Part shown: positions 5,559-11,957 of the stretch, piece after piece | How the letters are laid out: every line of letters starts with the position of its first letter | How positions within the stretch are numbered: position 1 is the first letter of the stretch | Assembly: GCA_023151115.1 (NCBI GenBank) | Contig: JAKLJP010000018.1 | Location: 62,001 to 126,000 of the forward strand | Source: Anaerolineae bacterium | GTDB lineage: Bacteria > Chloroflexota > Anaerolineae > 4572-78 > J111 | Direction of reading: 5' to 3' | Length of the DNA: 64,000 nt | Made by a program: the position numbers and the translations under genes | Notes under the pieces: generated by a model | Database searches by the model: none | The model's input: the letters and a program-made list of their open reading frames with translations, nothing else | Told to the model about the DNA's origin: nothing

Positions 5559-8393
5559 TTGACCATTAATAACCTGCCTGGAAAACCCAAATTTAATTCC
5601 TGGCTTCGTTATCACCTGCTCTTGCTGCTGGCCTACTTTTTGTTGGCGGCAGTCTTAACCTGGCCCACCCTCCCCCATTTGACCACCCACCTGCCCGGCG
5701 ACGGCGGCGATGATCCGGCTATTGCCTGGAATTTTTGGTGGCTCAAATACGCGCTGCTCAACCTGAGGCAAAATCCCTTTCAGAGCAACTTTCTTTTTTA
5801 CCCCATCGGCATTAACCTGGCCTTTTACACCCTGACGGTACTTAACGCCGTCACGGCCCTCCCCTTGACCCTGAATTTTGGTGTTGTTGCCGCCAGTAAC
5901 CTCCATCTGCTTTTTACCTTTGTCAGCGGCGGCTACGGCGCATTTTTGCTGGCCCGGCATGTCTTGACGACGGTTGGCCCATTAAAGAGCAGGGGAGCAG
6001 GGGAGCGGGGGAGCGGGGGAGATATTTCCCCCCTGCCCCCCTGCCCCCCTGCCCCCCTGCTCTTCTTTAGCGCGGCCCTCGCCGGAGGCTTCTACGCCTT
6101 TGCCAGCAGCAAGCTCTTCTACGTGGCTTTGGGCCAATTCAACATTGCCAGCAGTCATTGGATTCCCTGGACGGTGTTATATTTGTTGCGGATGCAACGC
6201 AATCCGCACCGGCTCAAGAACGCGGTCATGGCCGGCCTTTTTTTTACCCTCCAGGCCTGGACCGAACTAACCTACGCCTCATTCCTGGCAGTTTTCATGG
6301 CCCTCTACTGGATTTACGATTTACAATTTACGATTTACGATTTACGATTTAAAGCGATAACTAACGACATATCAAGTAATAAAAGCCCTCTGGCTGCTAT
6401 CTACTATCAACTATCTACTATCCTCATCTTACTCCTCATCGTCATCCTCGGCCTCAGCCCGATACTGGCCCACATGCTGCCTGATATGCAGGCTGAAGGT
6501 GATTTTCTGGTGGAGGGCAGCGGCTTTGCCCAAGATTTTAGCGCCGACGTGCTGGGTTTTGTCATCCCAACGCTTCACCATCCCCTGCTTGGAAAGCTGA
6601 TTGGTCAAACCAACATCCAAAACTTCACCCTGGGCCAACATATTTATCCGGGTTTTGTGCTGCTAGGGCTTTTCTTGCTTGCCCTGTTGACCGGCTACCG
6701 CCGCCCCGAATTACGCTTCTGGTTGATGGCCGCTGTTGTTTTTGGCCTGCTCTGCCTCGGTCCGATGATCATGGTTGATGGCTATGTGACCGGTCTGCCC
6801 GGTCCTTTCAGTCTGCTCCAGCAGCTCCCCTTTTTCAAAGGCAATCGTTATCCCAGCCGCTACAGCGTTATGCTGCTTTTGAGTTTGAGCATCATTGCCG
6901 CGTTTGCCCTGGCCCAAATCGGCCAGTGGGCCAGCCGCCACTGGTCAACAACCAAAAATCCATCTTCTATCTACTATCCTCTATTCACGCTAATTTTCTC
7001 CCTCTTCCTCTTCGAACATCTCTCCATCCCTCTGCCCCAATCCGATATGCGGGTTCCGACAGCCTATCAAATCATCGCCGCCGAGCCGAGCGATTTTGCC
7101 GTGCTGGATATTCCCTTTGCCTGGCGCAACGGTTTTCGCATCACCGGGGCGCTGACCACGCAGTTTATGTTCGGCCAATTCTACCAGACTGCCCACCAAA
7201 AACGGCTGCTGCAAGGCAACACCAGCCGCAATCCCGCCTTTAAATTTCAATATTTCACCGCTGCGCCGGTGATTAATTCCCTACTCGCCCTGGAAACAGG
7301 CCACCCTTTGCCCTCAGAACAATGGGAGGCTGATCGAGCCATCGCCGCCGAAGTTCTGGCCTTTTTCAACATCAACTATATCGTCGTCCGGCCTTATCAA
7401 TACGATAAATTCGACGAGGAGCAGAATATCACCGTGACCGAGCAGGCGGTGATCCCCTACATTGAAAATATGCTGCCGGTCGAAAAGATACACGACGAGG
7501 CTGCCATCAAAATCTATCGCGTGACCCCCACCGAAGAGTCCAGACTTCAGTCTGGACTCCAAATTGACTCCGCTGCGCCCCTGGCCCCACTTTACTTTGG
7601 CGAGGGCTGGGGATGGCTGCCCCCCGGCCAACCGGTTGCCGCCCAGCGTCAGGCAGTCCGATTGCTGCTTCCCCTCACCGGCGACTCGCAGCGCGTCACT
7701 CTGCGGCTACGTTTGCCGGAGTTGGCCGGAACCTTTACCCAGTCGCTTTCTCTGGAACTGAATGGCTGGCAGTCGCCCAGCCAAGTTGTGAGCGCAGACT
7801 GGCAAGACCTTACTTTTGAGTTGCCGGCGGGCGTCGCTAAACCCGGTTTGAACACCCTTTGGCTACGCTTCACCAGAGTAGCGCCGACACCCCTGCCCGA
7901 CCAGACAGAAGATTGGCCGCCAGAGATAACCGTTTTGAGCGCCGGTGAAGAAGTGGGTGACTTTGGTCATATCTTTATCAATGGGCGCGATGTTTCCCCC
8001 AATCAACGCGGCTACAATGTGGCTATCATCCCGCCCAATGCCCCCATCCAAACAGCCAATTTCGACACTCATCTCGACCCGGCCGCTTCCGCCGCTCTCG
8101 CTCGCCTCCTCGCGTCTTCGCCTCCCGCCTCCCTCATCGCCCTCGCCGCCGCCGACGAGGCCAGCGCCAACCTGAGCGAAGAAGCTGTCCGGGCGCTGCA
8201 AGCTCTCGGCGCAGTGGGCGATTTGCGCGGCTGCTTCCGGTGCAGCCATGCCTTCATCCGCACCTCCTCCGGCCAAACCTTCGAAGCGTTGGATGCGCTG
8301 CGGCCCGTCGGCGTGACCATCGGGCTGGGCTTGACGGAGCCGCAAGTAGCGGCTGAGGTGGAGTGGATTCGGGTCGAGGCGGTTGAGAGGTAG
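5559..8393 (+). CDS. polytopic GT-C-like membrane protein with C-terminal ILEI/FAM3-like domain
   Basis: About 944 residues from TTG 5559 (an ATG at 5406 is open but lies before the promoter). Residues about 15-490 are a multi-helix membrane part with an early acidic loop (PGDGGDDPAIAWNFWW) like GT-C sugar transferases. A beta-rich extracytoplasmic part follows at about 640-790. Residues about 800-910 look like the ILEI/FAM3 (PANDER) fold: FINGRDVSPNQRGYNVAII, FDTH, a run of Ala/Leu, then DEASANLSEEAVRALQALG. In animals this fold occurs in FAM3 proteins and in the sugar-binding stem of POMGnT1, so a glycan-binding role is reasonable but inferred. Repeat arrays are inserted in frame at 5985-6064, 6311-6352, 6396-6427 and 6959-6987, and a palindrome at 7536-7559. 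Confidence 0.7.
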   Translation: MTINNLPGKPKFNSWLRYHLLLLLAYFLLAAVLTWPTLPHLTTHLPGDGGDDPAIAWNFWWLKYALLNLRQNPFQSNFLFYPIGINLAFYTLTVLNAVTALPLTLNFGVVAASNLHLLFTFVSGGYGAFLLARHVLTTVGPLKSRGAGERGSGGDISPLPPCPPAPLLFFSAALAGGFYAFASSKLFYVALGQFNIASSHWIPWTVLYLLRMQRNPHRLKNAVMAGLFFTLQAWTELTYASFLAVFMALYWIYDLQFTIYDLRFKAITNDISSNKSPLAAIYYQLSTILILLLIVILGLSPILAHMLPDMQAEGDFLVEGSGFAQDFSADVLGFVIPTLHHPLLGKLIGQTNIQNFTLGQHIYPGFVLLGLFLLALLTGYRRPELRFWLMAAVVFGLLCLGPMIMVDGYVTGLPGPFSLLQQLPFFKGNRYPSRYSVMLLLSLSIIAAFALAQIGQWASRHWSTTKNPSSIYYPLFTLIFSLFLFEHLSIPLPQSDMRVPTAYQIIAAEPSDFAVLDIPFAWRNGFRITGALTTQFMFGQFYQTAHQKRLLQGNTSRNPAFKFQYFTAAPVINSLLALETGHPLPSEQWEADRAIAAEVLAFFNINYIVVRPYQYDKFDEEQNITVTEQAVIPYIENMLPVEKIHDEAAIKIYRVTPTEESRLQSGLQIDSAAPLAPLYFGEGWGWLPPGQPVAAQRQAVRLLLPLTGDSQRVTLRLRLPELAGTFTQSLSLELNGWQSPSQVVSADWQDLTFELPAGVAKPGLNTLWLRFTRVAPTPLPDQTEDWPPEITVLSAGEEVGDFGHIFINGRDVSPNQRGYNVAIIPPNAPIQTANFDTHLDPAASAALARLLASSPPASLIALAAADEASANLSEEAVRALQALGAVGDLRGCFRCSHAFIRTSSGQTFEALDALRPVGVTIGLGLTEPQVAAEVEWIRVEAVER
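5985..6064. repeat. GC-rich 8-nt array forming a long hairpin inside a CDS
   Basis: Units of AGGGGAGC type on the left and CCCCCTGC type on the right form an inverted pair with loop GATATTT. It stays in frame within the 5559-8393 gene, in a loop between membrane helices, adding roughly 25 low-complexity residues. Confidence 0.85.
6311..6352. repeat. GATTTAC 7-nt array inside a CDS
   Basis: Six near-identical units (GATTTAC, one with ACA). They read as the heptapeptide DLRFTIY in any frame. Lies in frame in the 5559-8393 gene. Confidence 0.9.
6396..6427. repeat. TATCTAC 7-nt array inside a CDS
   Basis: Four units (TATCTAC, TATCAAC, TATCTAC, TATCCTC) in the same gene, encoding the start of a hydrophobic segment. 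Confidence 0.75.
6959..6987. repeat. TCTATCTACTATCC-type array inside a CDS
   Basis: Degenerate 7-nt units CATCTTC/TATCTAC/TATCCTC, in frame in the 5559-8393 gene. Confidence 0.6.
7536..7559. repeat. short palindrome within a CDS (REP-like)
   Basis: GAGTCCAGA and TCTGGACTC flank CTTCAG. It resembles the centre of the palindromes at 35062-35115 and 63171-63193 (CGACTTTAGTCG, GCGACTTCATCGC). Confidence 0.7.
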
Positions 8394-8411
8394 GGGGAAG
8401 TGTGGTATGAT
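8383..8411 (+). promoter_or_regulatory. promoter of the cyclic-nucleotide-binding protein gene
   Basis: TTGAGA, 17-nt spacer ending TGTGG, TATGAT (extended -10). It overlaps the 3' end of the preceding gene. Leader about 21 nt. Confidence 0.65.
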
Positions 8412-8438
8412 AGAAAAGCAAACGGGAAGGACGTGAAG

Positions 8439-9206
8439 ATGGACCCCAAGCTTATCAATTACCTGGAAAGGCTGCCGCTCTTCAAGGGCGCACCGCAGCC
8501 GGTTCTGGCCAAACTGGCTAACCGTGTAAAAATCTTGAATTTGACCAGGGGCGACTTTCTGGTACGCAAAGGCGACGCCAGCGACTCGCTTTTTGTGATC
8601 CGCACCGGCTGGGTCAAAATTGTAGCCGAAGGTCCCCAGGGCGAAGAGGTGATTCTCAACCAGTGCGGGCCGGGTCAACTGGTCGGCGAGATGTCGCTGA
8701 TAGATCAAAAAAACCGCTCCAATTCCATGATTGCCATCAGCCCCACCGAAGTTCTGGAAATAAAGTATGATGCCGTGCTGGACTTGTTGAATGAATACCC
8801 GCTCCTGGCCCTGTCGTTTCTGCGAGATATGTCCGACCGGCTCCGTTTCGCCAATGCCTACATCGAAGAAACTATTGTCTGGTCGCAGCATATCGCCGCC
8901 GGCAATTACGATTTTGTCCAGCAGCGGGTCGAAGAGAGCCAATCCACCATTGTCAACACCGACCTGACCTACCAGGCCCGCGCCAGCGCCTTTTTATCCT
9001 CCTTTTTCAAAATGGTTGAAGGGGTCAAAAGGCGCGAAGAAAGCCTCAAAGAGCAAGTCCAGCAGCTCATCATTGAAATTGACGAGGTCAAACGCCAGCG
9101 AGCGGTCAAAGAGTTGACCGAAACTGAATTCTTTGAGCATCTGCAAACCACAGCACGGAGGTTACGTGAGGGGCGGGCCGCCAAAGATAGAACCCCCCCG
9201 GAATAA
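8439..9206 (+). CDS. cyclic-nucleotide-binding domain protein with C-terminal coiled coil, no HTH
   Basis: 255 residues from ATG 8439, which has GGAAGGA upstream; an open frame to 8400 precedes it but lies inside the promoter. Residues about 5-125 are a CRP-type cNMP-binding barrel: GDFLVRKGDASDSLFVIRTG, then GPGQLVGEMSLIDQKNRSN in the phosphate-binding-cassette region. Instead of the DNA-binding helix-turn-helix of CRP/FNR, residues 130-255 are helical, charged and probably coiled coil. It is therefore unlikely to bind DNA and may be a scaffold or regulator of a partner protein. It sits between two glycosyltransferase-like genes. The cassette is divergent, so the ligand is uncertain. Confidence 0.8.
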   Translation: MDPKLINYLERLPLFKGAPQPVLAKLANRVKILNLTRGDFLVRKGDASDSLFVIRTGWVKIVAEGPQGEEVILNQCGPGQLVGEMSLIDQKNRSNSMIAISPTEVLEIKYDAVLDLLNEYPLLALSFLRDMSDRLRFANAYIEETIVWSQHIAAGNYDFVQQRVEESQSTIVNTDLTYQARASAFLSSFFKMVEGVKRREESLKEQVQQLIIEIDEVKRQRAVKELTETEFFEHLQTTARRLREGRAAKDRTPPE

Positions 9207-9226
9207 AACCGGGGAACTTTTTTCTG
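9193..9226 (+). terminator. possible terminator after the cNMP-binding gene
   Basis: CCCCGG and CCGGGG arms around AATAAAA, overlapping the stop codon, followed by AACTTTTTTC. Confidence 0.5.
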
Positions 9227-9237
9227 GATAAAGTTTC

Positions 9238-11742
9238 ATGTCCAATTCACGCATCACGCCTCACGCATCACGGCTCCCCGGCCTCCTCCTCATCCTCCTC
9301 ATCTTGACCTACATCCTCTACTTCTCCTGGTACAGCCTCCACCGCCACAACACCCTTCACTCCTACGCCGCCGATTTATCGCTGATTGACCAGCCCATGT
9401 GGAACACCGTTATCGGTCCCGGCGGTTTTATGGAACTCACCTGGGGCAACCAGCAGCAGCCCCGCCTGGCCGAACACTTTGAACCCATCCTCATACCCCT
9501 GGCCCTGCTCTTCTTCCTGTGGGACGACGTGCGGATTCTGCTCATTGCCCAGTCCATCGCCCTGGCCCTCGGCGCGCTGCCGGTTTTCTGGATCGCCCGG
9601 AGAGAATTGTCAACAGTCAATGGTCAATTGTCAATAGCCAACCCTCCATCTTCCATCTTCCATCCTCCATCCTCCTCCTGGTCCGCCCTCGCCTTTGCCG
9701 CTGCCTATCTTCTCTTCCCCCATCTGCAAGCCGCCAACATGGCCGATTTTCATGCCGATCCTTTTGTTGTCGCGCCCCTGCTGTTCGCCTTTTGGTATGC
9801 CACTCAACGCCGCTGGGGCTGGATGTGGGTGTGGGCCATCATCGCCATGGCCACTAAAGAAACCCTGCCCACACTAACCGGCATGTTGGGGCTGTGGCTA
9901 ATCGTGACCGGGGACCGGGGACCGGAGACCGGAGATACTTCCAACAGCACAAGCCCGGTCTCCCGTCTCCCGTCTCCCGTCAGGCTAAAGCCAAAGATGC
10001 TTCATGGCCTGGCCCTCATCGCTGTCAGCGCCGTCTGGTTCTTCGTCGCCACCTTCCTCATCGTCGCGCCGCTGGCCCGGCACTATTTCGAGACTGACGG
10101 CCCTATTTACCTGTCCAGCCGCTACACCGGGGATAACTTGTTGGCTCTGTTGCAAGAGCCGCCTCGTTGGGGGTATCTGCTGGGTCTGTTAGCCGCTGCC
10201 GGTTTTCTGCCGCTCCTGGCCCCCGAACTGCTCCTTATCGGTTTGCCGGTTCTGGCGGCCAATATGCTCAGCAGCTTCGCCGGCCAATACTCCGGCGAGC
10301 AGCATTACTCTGCGCCCCTGGTTGCCGTTTTTATGGTTGCGGCAATCTACGGAGCCAGCCGTTTGATCAATAAATCGTCCCTATACGAAAATAACGGCCA
10401 AGTCCTCAAAATAACGACGCTGATCTATGTGACGCTGTGGCTGCTGGCCTGGTCGCTGGGCTATCACGCTGGACACGGCTGGACGCCCTTTTCCGGCCGC
10501 ATGGAAATCTACTCGATGCGTCCGGCCGCCGCTCAACTGCCCCAATTTATCCGTCAAATTCCGGCCGAGGCGGTCGTTTCGGCCAGCGCCGCCCTTCATC
10601 CCCATCTGGCGCACCGGCGGGTCATTTATGTCTTTCCCACCGTCCAGGAAGCTGATTACCTGCTAGTAGATGTGACCGACATTCCGGGCGTTCACCCCAA
10701 CGACGCCCATACCAAAATTATGGACCTGTTAGCCGCCGATTGGCAGCTTCTTCAAGCCGATCAAGGGCTGCTGCTGGCTCAGAAATCCCCACACGCCTCG
10801 ACCCCATCCGCCTCAGCCGTCCCCCCCATGCCCGACTCTTTTTTTGACTTTGCCCGTTCCACCACCCTGCCGGCCTATCCCACTCAACTTACCTTTGGCA
10901 GCGACCAACTGCGCTTATTGGGCTATGATGTCCACGACGACCCCGACAACGGCGTTTCTTTCTGTTTCTACTGGCAAAGCGAAGCCCCCCTGCCCGACGA
11001 TACCCGCCTCTGGCCGCTCATCTACGATGATACTGGCCGCCTGTTGAGCGACCCGACCCAGGTTCCCATGATTGCGGCTGTCTGGTATCCTCCGGCCAAG
11101 TGGCAGCGCGGCGAAATTGTAGTCACCGAAACCCTGCCGCAGCTTCTACCCGACATTTTTCATCTGGGTCTGGCTGCCGGCCCGGAGAGAGGTTTTGCCG
11201 CCCCAGGCCAGCGTTTGCCCATCACTACTGCCCCGGCTGACGCAATCCGGTTCGATTCCGGCCGGTGGGTTCAATTAGCAACCTTTAAACGGTACGGGCT
11301 AAGCTTGACCCGGCAAGCAGCCAGGCTCAAAATAAACCCGCTTGCTTTAACCAAGGTCCGCTTTGGCCCGGCGATTCGCTTAACCGGCTTCGACCTTGAC
11401 CCGGCCAACCTCCAACCGGGGGCAACGCTGCCTGTTTTGCTCCGCTGGACAACCGACCAGCCGCTCCCCACCGATTACACCGTTTTTCTCCATCTTCTGG
11501 CCGCCGACGGTCGCCTGGTAGCCCAACATGACGCTTTTCCTACCTGGCTCACCCCGCAGCCAACCTCGCACTGGTTGCCTCGCCAGCCGGTGCTCGACCG
11601 CCACGAACTCAAGCTGCCCGCCGATTTAGCGCCCGGCAGCTACACCTTGCAAATGGGCCTCTACAATGTTCAGACGCTCCAACGGCTGCCGCTACCCGAT
11701 GGGAGTGACGTTTTTATGCTCGGCCAACTTCAAATGCCATAG
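9238..11742 (+). CDS. DUF2079 polytopic membrane protein
   Basis: 834 residues. The N-terminal membrane half (about 15-480) matches DUF2079: AADLSLIDQPMWNTVIGPGG in the first external loop, then EHFEPI. DUF2079 proteins have the GT-C architecture and are thought to be glycosyltransferases, without a firmly known reaction. The C-terminal soluble part (about 530-834) is beta-rich and shares a module with the next gene (VFLHLLAADGR..., GSYTLQMGLYN). Residues 3-14 are encoded by a repeat array overlapping the start, so the real N-terminus is uncertain; there is no good ribosome site. Further in-frame arrays occur at 9608-9680 and 9904-9982. Confidence 0.8.
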   Translation: MSNSRITPHASRLPGLLLILLILTYILYFSWYSLHRHNTLHSYAADLSLIDQPMWNTVIGPGGFMELTWGNQQQPRLAEHFEPILIPLALLFFLWDDVRILLIAQSIALALGALPVFWIARRELSTVNGQLSIANPPSSIFHPPSSSWSALAFAAAYLLFPHLQAANMADFHADPFVVAPLLFAFWYATQRRWGWMWVWAIIAMATKETLPTLTGMLGLWLIVTGDRGPETGDTSNSTSPVSRLPSPVRLKPKMLHGLALIAVSAVWFFVATFLIVAPLARHYFETDGPIYLSSRYTGDNLLALLQEPPRWGYLLGLLAAAGFLPLLAPELLLIGLPVLAANMLSSFAGQYSGEQHYSAPLVAVFMVAAIYGASRLINKSSLYENNGQVLKITTLIYVTLWLLAWSLGYHAGHGWTPFSGRMEIYSMRPAAAQLPQFIRQIPAEAVVSASAALHPHLAHRRVIYVFPTVQEADYLLVDVTDIPGVHPNDAHTKIMDLLAADWQLLQADQGLLLAQKSPHASTPSASAVPPMPDSFFDFARSTTLPAYPTQLTFGSDQLRLLGYDVHDDPDNGVSFCFYWQSEAPLPDDTRLWPLIYDDTGRLLSDPTQVPMIAAVWYPPAKWQRGEIVVTETLPQLLPDIFHLGLAAGPERGFAAPGQRLPITTAPADAIRFDSGRWVQLATFKRYGLSLTRQAARLKINPLALTKVRFGPAIRLTGFDLDPANLQPGATLPVLLRWTTDQPLPTDYTVFLHLLAADGRLVAQHDAFPTWLTPQPTSHWLPRQPVLDRHELKLPADLAPGSYTLQMGLYNVQTLQRLPLPDGSDVFMLGQLQMP
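9247..9277. repeat. CACGCAT/CACGCCT 7-nt array at a gene start
   Basis: Four units right after the ATG of the DUF2079 gene, encoding SRITPHASRL-like residues. Confidence 0.8.
9608..9680. repeat. double array GTCAAT(N) then TTCCATC inside a CDS
   Basis: Four GTCAACA/GTCAATG-type 7-nt units, then four CATCTTC/CATCCTC units, in frame in the DUF2079 gene. Confidence 0.8.
9904..9982. repeat. inverted pair of GACCGGG and CCCGTCT arrays inside a CDS
   Basis: GACCGGG-type units on the left, CCCGTCT units on the right and a 25-nt loop. In frame in the DUF2079 gene. Confidence 0.8.
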
Positions 11743-11912
11743 ATGCTCGCGGGTGTGTTCAGATTTGGGGGCGAATTCGGTGGATAGCGTAGACAGACCC
11801 CCTCCCCAACCCTCCCCCGCTGCGGGGGAGGGCGTTCTTCTCCCCCTGTCCGAAGCGGAGAGGGGGTTGGGGGGTGAGGTCTGCCCCCAAAAGCGAACAC
11901 ACCCATGCTCGC
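11743..11912. mobile_element. MITE-like element with 8-bp target duplication
   Basis: ATGCTCGC occurs at 11743-11750 and again at 11905-11912, directly outside inverted ends that begin GGGTGTGTTC. The ends match at 19 of 22 positions (the inner part reads TTTGGGGGC). The element itself is 154 bp (11751-11904), has no transposase, and carries an inner CCCTCCCC/GGGGAGGG palindrome. An 8-bp duplication fits several IS families, so the parent cannot be named. It sits directly upstream of the promoter at 11921. Confidence 0.75.
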
Positions 11913-11920
11913 CGCCCATC

Positions 11921-11949
11921 TTGTCACTGTACCGGCTCTGTGGTAGCAT
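11921..11949 (+). promoter_or_regulatory. promoter of the 11958 glycosyltransferase gene
   Basis: TTGTCA, 17-nt spacer ending TGTGG, TAGCAT. The predicted start of transcription is within 1-3 nt of the ATG at 11958, so the mRNA may be leaderless. Confidence 0.6.
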
Positions 11950-11957
11950 GGCCCGCT

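Noticed and set aside
5988..6062. Possible CRISPR array
   Set aside because: Units are only 7-8 nt with no spacers, and lie in frame inside a gene. The same holds for the other tandem arrays.
7863..8942. Long minus-strand open frame (359 residues)
   Set aside because: It lies opposite two well-supported genes and has no recognisable protein features, ribosome site or family motif; a shadow of GC-rich coding DNA.
11874..11957. Upstream extension of the 11958 glycosyltransferase gene
   Set aside because: The extra 28 codons lie in the MITE-like element and promoter; the encoded sequence is not membrane-protein-like.
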